A stretch of DNA of 6,692 nt. Source: Chloroflexota bacterium (GTDB lineage Bacteria; Chloroflexota; Dormibacteria; Aeolococcales; Aeolococcaceae). Position numbers and translations under genes: made by a program. Below, piece by piece: positions 1 to 5,934 of this stretch. The notes under the pieces were generated by a model. The model ran no database searches. It worked only from the letters and a program-made list of their open reading frames with translations, and had not been told where the DNA came from. The number at the start of each line of letters is the position of its first letter. The stretch's first letter is position 1. The stretch covers positions 1 to 6,692 of the forward strand of contig VBHE01000142.1 in the NCBI GenBank assembly GCA_005889515.1, in the 5' to 3' direction.

Positions 1-1116
1 GACGAGCGGCTCCCCGACGGGCACGCTCACCGAGGCGCTCTCCACGCCGGGGACCGCCCGGGCCCGGTCGAGGCCCTCGACCGCGACCAGGCGGCCGCCC
101 CGCTCGATCGGGAGCATGAGGACTCCCGACGCGCCCTCGAGTCGGGGCTCGCCGACGGAGAGGCCGGCCGCCTGGCGGAGGATGAGCTCCTCGAGGGACT
201 CCCCGCCGGCGAAGCGCAGCGCGGTCGAGCAGCGGCCGCCGATGGAGCGGGCGGCCACCTCGATGACCACCGGATCGCCGGGGGCGGGCAGGCGCAGCTC
301 GGCGTGGACCGGCCCCTCGGTGAGCCCGAGCGCAGCGACCGCCTCCGCACAGCGCCGCTCGACCGCCGCGAGGTCTCCGGGAGCGAGCCGGGACGGGGTG
401 ACGTACAGGGTCTCCTCGAAGAAGGGGCCGTCGAGCGGGTCGGGCTTGTCGAAGACGGCGAGGACGCGCAGCCGCCCGCCGTCGAGCAGCCCCTCGACGG
501 CGACCTCGGGCCCGCCGGCGAAGCGCTCGACCACGAGCGGCGGCGGCCCGGGTCGGGCGCACCCCGGGTCGGTGCCGAGCATGCGCGCCACCCGCTCGAC
601 CGCGGCAGCGAGCGCAGCGGGGTCGTCGGCGCGGATCACCCCCCGGCTGCCGGCGAGGTCGACGGGCTTGACCACCACCGGGAAGCCCAGCCGGGTGGCC
701 GCGGCGAGGGCGACCGCGGGGATGGCGTCGACCGCCTCCCAGGCGGGCTGGGGCACCGCCGCGGCGGCGAGCGCGGCCCGCATCCGCCGCTTGTCCCGGG
801 TCGCGGCCACCGCGCTCTCGCCGCTGTGGCGCAGCCCCAGCCGGGCGGCCACCGCCGCGGCGGCGAGCACCGCCGCCTCGTCGACGCCGACGACGGCGTC
901 GAGGGGACGCTCACGGTGGAACGCGGCGGCCGCATCGGCGACGTCCCCCGGCCGGTCGAGGTCCACGACGAGCTGCCGCCCCTCCATGAGGTGGCCGAGC
1001 GAGGATCCCTCGTCGGAGCCGACGACCACCTCGAGGCGCAGGCGCGCGGCGGCGGCGAGGAAGGCGGAGGCGCGGTAGGTGCGGGTGGGGAGCAGCAGCA
1101 GCACGCGGGCGGGCAT
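1..1116 (-). CDS. ATP-grasp domain ligase, C-terminus cut by window edge
   Basis: Reading the complement from an ATG at 1116 gives 372 uninterrupted codons to the window edge. Residues 1-95 look like a pre-ATP-grasp Rossmann lobe (hydrophobic strand VLLLLP at 5-10). Residues 101-165 carry the nucleotide-binding part: TRDKRRMR at 106-113, then GFPVVVKPVDLAGSRGV at 144-160, with the ATP-contacting Lys150 and the Ser/Gly-rich loop. VVERFAGGPEVAVEG (195-209) and HAELRLP...VVIEVAARSIGG (271-294) match the adenine-contacting strand and the Mg-binding Glu/Asn-type region; here the usual Asn of the E-x-N pair appears as Ala-Ala-Arg. The family activates a carboxylate as acyl-phosphate and joins it to an amine or thiol. 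The substrate cannot be told from sequence. Members of this type are usually about 400 residues, so roughly 30-50 are missing. The gene is divergent from the nfuA-like gene across 51 bp. No Shine-Dalgarno is visible, and a CATTAT hexamer 7 nt before the ATG would fit a leaderless transcript. Confidence 0.9.
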   Translation of the reverse strand, partial: MPARVLLLLPTRTYRASAFLAAAARLRLEVVVGSDEGSSLGHLMEGRQLVVDLDRPGDVADAAAAFHRERPLDAVVGVDEAAVLAAAAVAARLGLRHSGESAVAATRDKRRMRAALAAAAVPQPAWEAVDAIPAVALAAATRLGFPVVVKPVDLAGSRGVIRADDPAALAAAVERVARMLGTDPGCARPGPPPLVVERFAGGPEVAVEGLLDGGRLRVLAVFDKPDPLDGPFFEETLYVTPSRLAPGDLAAVERRCAEAVAALGLTEGPVHAELRLPAPGDPVVIEVAARSIGGRCSTALRFAGGESLEELILRQAAGLSVGEPRLEGASGVLMLPIERGGRLVAVEGLDRARAVPGVESASVSVPVGEPLV

Positions 1117-1167
1117 CGCCCAGATAATGACCCCATGGGCGCTCGCCCATCCCAGGAGGCACAGCAC
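1117..1167. promoter_or_regulatory. 51-bp divergent control region with inverted repeat
   Basis: This is all the DNA between the starts of the ATP-grasp gene (minus) and the nfuA-like gene (plus), so both promoters should lie in or near it. It holds ATGGGCG-CT-CGCCCAT (1135-1150), a perfect 7-bp inverted repeat with a 2-nt centre, suitable as a dimeric repressor site. Just left of it is GATAAT (1123-1128), one mismatch from the -10 consensus on the plus strand and unusually AT-rich for this window. On the minus strand the overlapping CATTAT sits 7 nt before the ATP-grasp ATG. No convincing -35 hexamer was found. Promoter and operator roles are inference. Confidence 0.4.
1154..1159 (+). promoter_or_regulatory. 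Shine-Dalgarno of the nfuA-like gene
   Basis: AGGAGG lies 8 nt before the ATG at 1168. It decides that start over the in-frame ATG at 1135, which is part of the inverted repeat and has no ribosome-binding site. It is the strongest Shine-Dalgarno in the window. Confidence 0.8.
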
Positions 1168-1752
1168 ATGCAGCAGCCACGCATCGGCGCGACGGCGTTC
1201 GCGCTCACCCGCATCGAGGAGGTGAGGGCCAACCGGCGGTCGCCCGACGCCGGAATCCGCGTGGCCGTGACCGGCCGCGCCGAGGGGCACTTCGTCTACG
1301 ACATGCAGCTCGTCCCCTCCGGGGGCGAGCACCCCGGCGACCTCGTCGTCGAGGGTCCCGGCGGGGTGGTCTTCCACGTCCCCCTGGCCAGCGCGGCCTA
1401 CCTCGACGGCGCCACCCTCGACGCCGATCCCGAGACCGGGGCGCTCACCGTCGACAACCCCAACCCGCTCTGGCTCGAGCCCCTCGCCCAGGACGTGCAG
1501 CGGCTCATCGACCTCGAGATCAACCCCGCGGTCGCCCAGCACGGCGGCCACATCGATCTCCTCGACGTCGCCGAGGGCGTCGCCTACGTGCACATGGGCG
1601 GCGGCTGCCAGGGCTGCGGCATGGCCTCGGTGACCCTCGCCCAGGGAGTGCGCACCGCCATCCTCGACCGCTTCCCCGAGATCACCGACGTGCGTGACAC
1701 CACCGACCACGCCCAGGGCGCCAACCCCTACTACCAGGCGTCGAAGAAGTAG
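1168..1752 (+). CDS. nfuA: NfuA-like Fe-S cluster carrier (A-type-like plus NifU C-terminal domain)
   Basis: 194 residues, very close to the E. coli NfuA length of 191. Residues 1-95 resemble a degenerate A-type (IscA-like) scaffold: they include RVAVTGRAEGHFVYDMQL at 31-48 and lack all cysteines, as in NfuA, where this half serves target docking. Residues 105-175 are a NifU C-terminal domain (DVQRLIDLEINPAVAQHGG at 109-127), with the cluster-binding pair Cys147-Gln-Gly-Cys150 inside a GGGCQGCGM context. Such proteins dimerise, hold one [4Fe-4S] cluster between two CxxC pairs, and hand it to apo-enzymes in the cytosol. The gene is followed after 25 bp by a radical SAM gene that needs at least one [4Fe-4S] cluster, so a dedicated delivery role is plausible. 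It could instead be the general housekeeping carrier. The tail after residue 176 (DHAQGANPYYQASKK) is polar and family-typical. Confidence 0.93.
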   Translation: MQQPRIGATAFALTRIEEVRANRRSPDAGIRVAVTGRAEGHFVYDMQLVPSGGEHPGDLVVEGPGGVVFHVPLASAAYLDGATLDADPETGALTVDNPNPLWLEPLAQDVQRLIDLEINPAVAQHGGHIDLLDVAEGVAYVHMGGGCQGCGMASVTLAQGVRTAILDRFPEITDVRDTTDHAQGANPYYQASKK

Positions 1753-1777
1753 CCGGCACCGACACGGCGCGCCACAG

Positions 1778-3154
1778 ATGAGGGTGCTGCTGGTCTCCTG
1801 CTACGAGCTCGGCCACCAGCCGCTCCACGTCGCCTCGCCCGCGGCCTTCCTCCGCGCCGCCGGGCACGAGGTACGGGCCTGCGACCTCGCCGTCGAGCGG
1901 CTCGACGACGCGACCGTCGACTGGGCGGAGATGATCGGCGTCGCGGTGCCGATGCACACCGCGATGCGGCTCGCGTCCCAGGTCGTCGAGCGGGTGCGCC
2001 GGCGCCGCGGCCGCGGCGTGGCGATCGCCGCCTACGGCCTCTACGCGCCGCTCTGCGCCGGCGCGCTCCCCGCCGGGACGGTCGACCACGCCGTCGGCGG
2101 CGAGTACGAGGAGGAGCTCGTCCGCATCGCCGGGGGCGCGCCGAGCGGACGGGCGATCGTCCTCGACCGGCTGCGCTTCCCCACCGCCGCCCGCGACCTG
2201 CTCCCCCCGCTGGAGCGCTACGCCCGGCTCCTGATCGACGGCGAGGAGCGGCTCGCGGCGACCGTCGACGCGACCCGCGGCTGCGTCCACCGCTGCCGGC
2301 ACTGCCCGGTCCCGGTGGTCTACGACGGGCGCATCCGGGTGGTCGGGCGCGAGGCGCTGCTCGCCGACGTCGCCCAGCTCCACCGGATGGGCGCGCGCCA
2401 CCTGAGCTACGGCGACCCCGACTTCCTCAACGCCGTGCCCCACGCCCTGGCGACCGCCCGCGCCGTCCACGCCGGCTTCCCGGACCTCACCTTCGACGTC
2501 ACCGCCAAGGTCGAGCACATCCTCGAGAACCCGGGAATCTGGGCGGAGCTCGCGTCGCTCGGCCTGCTCTTCGTGGTCTCGGCGGTCGAGTCGCTGAGCG
2601 CCACGGTTCTCGACGTCCTCGCCAAGGGCCACGCCCCCGGCGACGCGCGCCGGGCGATCGCCCTGCTCCGCGCCCACGGTCTCGAGATGCGCCCGTCGCT
2701 GCTCCCGTTCACCCCGTGGAGCACGCTCCCCGACTACCTCGAGATGCTCGACCTCGTCCGCGACCTCGACCTCGTCGAGAACGTCGACCCGGTGCAGCTG
2801 AGCATCCGGCTGCTGCTCCCGGCCGGCTCGCTGCTCCTCGACCACCCGGAGATGAAACCCCACCTCACCGAATTCGACCCCGCGAGTTTCAGCCATCTCT
2901 GGCGACATCCTGACCCCGCCATGGACCGGCTCCAGCGCGATGTCGCCACGCTCGTCGCCGCCGACGCGGACGCGGGGGTCGCGCCCGCGGAGACCCATGC
3001 CCGGATCCGGCTGCTGGCGGCGGCCGCCGCGGCGGAGGCGGGGATCCGCTGGGAGCCGGCCGCGCCGTCCGTGGTCCTGTCCGGACGGCCGCGGCTGAGC
3101 GAGCCCTGGTTCTGCTGTGCCGAGCCCACCGAGCGCCAGCTGGGCGCCGTCTGA
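1778..3154 (+). CDS. B12-binding-type radical SAM enzyme with CCAEP tail
   Basis: 458 residues. Residues 1-125 form a Rossmann-like cobalamin-binding-type domain: MRVLLVSCYELGHQP at the start, PAAFLRAAGHEVRACDL at 21-37, and GGEYEEELVRI at 107-117, which replaces the GEGE motif. No DxHxxG is seen, as in many B12 radical SAM proteins. The radical SAM core follows, with the [4Fe-4S]-binding Cys169-x3-Cys173-x2-Cys176 in a TRGCVHRCRHCPVP context and a TIM-barrel region to about 350. Residues 351-440 are family-specific. Near the C-terminus is PWFCCAEP (443-450), with Cys446 and Cys447. I recall this as the mark of a CUAEP/CCAEP-tail radical SAM group in which the second residue can be selenocysteine. 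The substrate is unknown. The start is chosen because the B12 domain begins immediately there; no Shine-Dalgarno precedes it, so translation may be coupled to the gene 25 bp upstream. The LLM oxidoreductase gene follows after 28 bp. Bound B12 is inferred, not shown. Confidence 0.93.
   Translation: MRVLLVSCYELGHQPLHVASPAAFLRAAGHEVRACDLAVERLDDATVDWAEMIGVAVPMHTAMRLASQVVERVRRRRGRGVAIAAYGLYAPLCAGALPAGTVDHAVGGEYEEELVRIAGGAPSGRAIVLDRLRFPTAARDLLPPLERYARLLIDGEERLAATVDATRGCVHRCRHCPVPVVYDGRIRVVGREALLADVAQLHRMGARHLSYGDPDFLNAVPHALATARAVHAGFPDLTFDVTAKVEHILENPGIWAELASLGLLFVVSAVESLSATVLDVLAKGHAPGDARRAIALLRAHGLEMRPSLLPFTPWSTLPDYLEMLDLVRDLDLVENVDPVQLSIRLLLPAGSLLLDHPEMKPHLTEFDPASFSHLWRHPDPAMDRLQRDVATLVAADADAGVAPAETHARIRLLAAAAAAEAGIRWEPAAPSVVLSGRPRLSEPWFCCAEPTERQLGAV
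3133..3147 (+). other. Hairpin after the CCAEP codons, SECIS-like geometry
   Basis: GCGCC (3133-3137) and GGCGC (3143-3147) form a perfect 5-bp stem with a 5-nt AGCTG loop, inside the last codons of the radical SAM gene. The TGT codon for Cys447 (3116-3118) lies 14 nt before the stem and 19 nt before the loop, and the second loop base is G. As I recall the bacterial SECIS model, it needs an apical loop roughly 16-37 nt after UGA, a short upper stem and a G in the first two loop positions, all met here. Since the codon is TGT and not TGA, it would be at most a relic. Five-bp GC stems are also common by chance in DNA this rich in GC. Confidence 0.3.
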
Positions 3155-3182
3155 ACCGACCGGAGTGCTGGAGAGGTCACCG

Positions 3183-4076
3183 ATGCAGCTCGGAGTCATC
3201 TTCCCCCAGACCGAGATCGGCAACGATCCCGCGGTCATGCGAGCGTACGCCGCCACCGTCGAGGCGGCAGGCTACGACCACCTGTCCGTGTACGACCACG
3301 TGCTCGGCGCCCACCCCGACCGCGCCGCCGCCCTCGGCGGCCCGTACACGTATCGCACCCCCTTCCACGAGGTGTTCGTGCTCCTGGCCCACCTCGCCGC
3401 CGTCACCGAGCACATCGGGCTCGCGACCGAGGTGCTGGTGCTCCCCCAGCGGCAGACCGCGCTGGTGGCGAAGCAGACCGCGGAGATCGACGTCCTCTCC
3501 GGAGGACGGCTCCGCCTCGGCGTCGGCATCGGCTGGAACGCCGTCGAGTTCGAGGCGCTCGGCGAGGACTTCCACACCCGGGGGAAGCGGGTCGAGGAGC
3601 AGATCGAGGTGCTGCGACTGCTCTGGGCCGAGGAGCTGGTCACCTTCCAGGGGCGCTTCCACCGGATCACCGATGCGGGGATCAACCCGCTGCCGCCACG
3701 GCGCTCGATCCCGGTCTGGATCGGCGGCTCCGCCGAGCCCGCGCTCCGCCGCGCCGCCCGCATCTCCGACGGGCTGATGCTCCAGGTCCCGGTGAAGACC
3801 GCGGCCGCGCACATCGAGATGGTGCGCGGGATGGTCGCCGAGGCGGGCCGCGACCCGGCGGCCTTCGGGATCTCCGGCCGGGTCACCCTCTGGGACGACA
3901 CCGAGTCGGTGATCGGGCGGGTGCGCGAGTGGGAGGCGCTCGGCGCGACCCACGTCTCGGTGAACACCATGGGCACCGGCCGCGCCCCGGAGGAGCACGC
4001 CGAGCGGCTGGCGGGCTTCCGCCAGACCTACTCGAGCGCGGCGAGCATCCGGGTCACCGGGCCGTCGATGGCGTGA
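3183..4076 (+). CDS. F420-dependent LLM-class oxidoreductase
   Basis: 297 residues, a normal length for the luciferase-like monooxygenase superfamily. The TIM barrel begins at once (MQLGVIFPQTEIG, 1-13). Signature segments are YDHLSVYDHVLG (31-42), EHIGLATEVLVLPQRQ (76-91), LSGGRLRLGVGIGWN (105-119) and PVWIGGSAEPALRRAARISDG (177-197). The last is the phosphate-binding loop for the deazaflavin cofactor F420 or for FMN. The pattern resembles the Rv2161c-like F420 subfamily, whose members transfer a hydride between F420 and a carbonyl, alcohol or imine substrate in the cytosol; the substrate here is unknown. A GGAGAGG stretch (3170-3176) lies 6 nt before the ATG and supports this start. The gene follows the radical SAM gene by 28 bp and is probably the third gene of the operon. 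Its last 49 bp overlap the convergent exonuclease gene, and the final 15 or so residues look like variable tail. Confidence 0.93.
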   Translation: MQLGVIFPQTEIGNDPAVMRAYAATVEAAGYDHLSVYDHVLGAHPDRAAALGGPYTYRTPFHEVFVLLAHLAAVTEHIGLATEVLVLPQRQTALVAKQTAEIDVLSGGRLRLGVGIGWNAVEFEALGEDFHTRGKRVEEQIEVLRLLWAEELVTFQGRFHRITDAGINPLPPRRSIPVWIGGSAEPALRRAARISDGLMLQVPVKTAAAHIEMVRGMVAEAGRDPAAFGISGRVTLWDDTESVIGRVREWEALGATHVSVNTMGTGRAPEEHAERLAGFRQTYSSAASIRVTGPSMA

Positions 4077-4942
4077 CGCTCGCCGAGGACGCGCAGCCGC
4101 TCGAGGTCGGGCGTTCCCGCCTGGGTGACCCGGCAGTCGACGTGACGGCGCACCGGCACCACCTCGCGCATCGCCTCGATGTACCCGGCGGACTCCTCGA
4201 GGGAGGCGCGGAGACGCGGCGTCAGGCTCGCGGTGGCGGCGAGCACGCCGTCGAGCGAGCCGTGCTCGGTGAGCAGCTTCGCCGCACCCTTGGCGCCGAT
4301 CCCCGGCACCCCGGGGAGCCCGTCGGACGGGTCGCCGCGGAGAACCGCGAGGTCCGCGTAGAGCCGCGGGGGGACCCCGTAGGCGGCGCGCACCGCGGCC
4401 TCGTCGAACTCCCCGAGCTGGCTGACGCCGCGCAGCGTGAAGAGCACCCGCACCGCGGGGTCGCGGACCAGCTGGAGGAGGTCCCGGTCGCCGGTGAGCA
4501 CCTCGTCGGGCCGGTCGGTGGTGGCGTCCTCCGCCAGGGTGGCGATGCCGTCGTCGGCCTCCCACCCCGGAGCCGTGGCGACCTGGGCGCCGGCGGCGGC
4601 GAGCACCTCGAGGAGGAGCTCGAGCTGGCCGGTGAACTCGGGCGGGTCGGGGGAACGCGACTCCTTGTAGCCGGGGTAGGCGGCGACCCGCGGAGCCGGA
4701 CGCCAGTCGTCGTCGAGCACGTGCAGGGCGGCGCGGGGCCGCCGCTCGGCGATCACCCGGCTGGTCATGTCGAGGTAGCCGCGCACCGCGTTGACCGGCT
4801 GCCCCTGCGGGTCGCGAATGCTCTGCGGAAGGGCGAAGAAGGCACGGTAGAGCAGGCTCGCGGTGTCGACGAGCAGCCGCGGGGGCGCGCCGCTCAGGTC
4901 CGCGCCTCGATGGCGACGTCTCGCGGCTCGTAACCGCGGCAC
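4028..4942 (-). CDS. Stand-alone 5'-3' exonuclease (PolA N-terminal/FEN-like)
   Basis: Up to 304 residues from a GTG at 4942. It has the full metal-binding set of the PolI 5'-nuclease/FEN family: RLLVDTASLLYRAFFALP (22-39, Asp26), YKESR (92-96), WEADDGIATLA (127-137, acidic cluster Glu128/Asp130/Asp131) and LTGDRDLLQLV (149-159). The helix-3-turn-helix DNA-binding segment GDPSDGLPGVPGIGAKGAAKLL runs from 203 and carries the last acidic ligands. The enzyme cuts 5' flaps, RNA primers and single strands, and such solo copies coexist with full PolA in many high-GC bacteria. The first 15 codons overlap the upstream gene and include TTA, AGA and CGA, rare in this window. A CTG at 4897 overlaps that gene's stop as CTGA and has GAGG 7 nt before it (4905-4908), so the real protein may be 289 residues. 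The 3' end overlaps the oxidoreductase gene by 49 bp in convergent orientation. Confidence 0.93.
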   Translation of the reverse strand: MPRLRAARRRHRGADLSGAPPRLLVDTASLLYRAFFALPQSIRDPQGQPVNAVRGYLDMTSRVIAERRPRAALHVLDDDWRPAPRVAAYPGYKESRSPDPPEFTGQLELLLEVLAAAGAQVATAPGWEADDGIATLAEDATTDRPDEVLTGDRDLLQLVRDPAVRVLFTLRGVSQLGEFDEAAVRAAYGVPPRLYADLAVLRGDPSDGLPGVPGIGAKGAAKLLTEHGSLDGVLAATASLTPRLRASLEESAGYIEAMREVVPVRRHVDCRVTQAGTPDLERLRVLGERHAIDGPVTRMLAALE

Positions 4943-5082
4943 TCGAGCACCGGAAGGGTCGGATAGCGGGGGAACCCGGGGTCGGTGGTGGCGCGCTCGC
5001 AGCGCCAGAAGGTCGTGCGCGCGCCGCGCACGGTGCGGCCGCTCACACAGCGCGCACAGAGGCCGGGATCGGGGGTGGGCAC
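4894..5082 (-). CDS. Small four-cysteine, zinc-ribbon-like protein
   Basis: 62 residues from a GTG at 5082. Cysteines fall at Cys9-x2-Cys12, Cys28 and Cys48, with FWRCERATTDPGFPRYPTLP (25-44) and LECRGYE (46-52). I recall small bacterial proteins of this shape (CxxC, then a C-x-R-x3-D-P-x-F-x-K/R-Y-P block, then C-x-G-Y/F), usually left as hypothetical. The spacing would suit a single Zn or Fe-S site. A run of upstream codons stays open without another likely start; GGGGA lies 10 nt before this GTG. The stop codon lies inside the beginning of the exonuclease frame, so the two are likely co-transcribed and translationally coupled. That suggests a nucleic-acid-related job, but function is not known. 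Two of its four cysteines (9 and 12) use TGT. Confidence 0.75.
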   Translation of the reverse strand: MPTPDPGLCARCVSGRTVRGARTTFWRCERATTDPGFPRYPTLPVLECRGYEPRDVAIEART

Positions 5083-5163
5083 GCCGGGATCATCCCCGCT
5101 GCGGGCCGGCCCGTGCGCGCGACAGCGCGCTCGAGCCCCACGAAGCGTGCAGACTGCGGGCCG
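5083..5163. promoter_or_regulatory. 81-bp divergent region between Cys4 gene and TSUP gene
   Basis: It must serve the minus-strand Cys4/exonuclease pair and the plus-strand transporter. It is very GC-rich with no AT-rich -10 hexamer I can defend. Symmetric elements are GGGAT-C-ATCCC (5086-5096) next to the Cys4 start, the 10-bp palindrome GGGCCGGCCC (5103-5112), and a GCGCGC-GACA-GCGCGC hairpin (5115-5130). All are short and could be chance products of base composition, so a regulatory role is inferred only from position. Confidence 0.25.
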
Positions 5164-5934
5164 ATGCATCACCTCGACACCGGCACCGCCGTGGCGCTCG
5201 CCGCGGCCGCCCTCGTCTCCGGGGGGGTGAACGCGGTCGCCGGCGGGGGCTCGCTGATCTCCTTCCCAGCCCTCCTCTGGGCGGGCTACGACCCGGTCGT
5301 CGCCAACATCACCAACGCGGTCGCGCTCCTCCCCGGGTACCTGGGAGGCACTCTCGGCTACCGCCGCGAGCTCCGCGGCCAGTGGGCGCGAGCGCGGGGG
5401 CTGGGGGCGGTGAGCGTCGCCGGCGCGGTGCTCGGCTCGGTGCTCCTGCTCGCCGGGCCGGCGGCGGTGTTCTCGCGGATCGTCCCCTGGCTGATCCTCT
5501 TCTCCTGCGCGGTCCTCGCCGCCCAGCCGGCGGTCGCCCGGTGGCTCCGGTCCCGGAACGCCGGGGGCGGTGGCGGTGGCGGCGGGCTCGCCAGCCCCCT
5601 GCTCGCCAGCCAGCTCCTCGCCGCGGTCTACGGCTCCTACTTCGGCGCCGGCCTCGGAGTGCTCACCCTCGCGCTGCTCGGCATCTTCGTCGACGACGGC
5701 CTGCAGCGCCTCAACGCGCTCAAGGGCCTGCTCTCGCTCGTCATCAACGCAGTCGCGGTGCTCTGCTTCGTCGTCACCGGCAGGGTGGCCTGGGCGGCGG
5801 TGGCGATCATGGCGGTGGCCAGCCTGGTCGGGGGCCGGGCCGGGGTCACCCTCGCGCGCCGGCTCGACGAGCGCGTGCTCCGGGTGCTCGTGATCGCCTT
5901 CGGGGTGGCGGTGGCGGTCAGGCTCCTCCTCTGA
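5164..5934 (+). CDS. TSUP-family membrane transporter (TauE/SafE-like)
   Basis: 256 residues, usual length for the family, with about seven to eight hydrophobic segments (8-27, 30-42, 48-63, 79-99, 105-123, 143-175, 184-205, 207-223, 237-256). The two repeat signatures are present: SGGVNAVAGGGSLISFP (19-35) followed by ANITNAVALLPGYLGG (47-62), and GSYFGAGLGVLTLALLGIF (157-175) followed by LNALKGLLSLVINAVA (183-198). The family exports sulfite, sulfoacetate, taurine or related organo-sulfur anions; this member's substrate is not visible. The two halves are joined by a loop with eight consecutive glycines (134-141, bases 5563-5586), coded by near-repeat GGN codons and probably variable in length. 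The ATG at 5164 is preferred over an in-frame GTG at 5113 because the upstream residues are hydrophilic and unlike the family. No Shine-Dalgarno is seen. The 3' end overlaps aat by 17 bp. Confidence 0.92.
   Translation: MHHLDTGTAVALAAAALVSGGVNAVAGGGSLISFPALLWAGYDPVVANITNAVALLPGYLGGTLGYRRELRGQWARARGLGAVSVAGAVLGSVLLLAGPAAVFSRIVPWLILFSCAVLAAQPAVARWLRSRNAGGGGGGGGLASPLLASQLLAAVYGSYFGAGLGVLTLALLGIFVDDGLQRLNALKGLLSLVINAVAVLCFVVTGRVAWAAVAIMAVASLVGGRAGVTLARRLDERVLRVLVIAFGVAVAVRLLL

Noticed and set aside
304..1167. Upstream extension of the nfuA-like frame, making a 482-residue protein
   Set aside because: It is antisense to the ATP-grasp gene, is low-complexity Gly/Arg/Glu-rich, and the strong AGGAGG before 1168 marks the real start.
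3152..3154. TGA of the radical SAM gene as a selenocysteine codon
   Set aside because: It lies 11 codons past the motif's second position and the protein already ends with a full CCAEP tail; the following bases have stops and a new Shine-Dalgarno for the next gene.
1682..3256. Long minus-strand open frame opposite the radical SAM gene
   Set aside because: Such frames stay open because the sense gene avoids few codons at high GC; the product is charged low-complexity sequence with no family motif.
3177..4565. Long minus-strand open frame across the oxidoreductase and exonuclease genes
   Set aside because: It lies in the wrong frame of the exonuclease and antisense to the oxidoreductase; Arg/Gly/Ala-rich with no recognisable domain.
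3929..4933. Plus-strand open frame opposite the exonuclease
   Set aside because: Mirror of a well-supported minus-strand gene, repetitive composition and no motif.
5103..5130. Palindrome and GC hairpin as a rho-independent terminator
   Set aside because: No T-run follows, and the site lies between two divergent starts, not after a gene.
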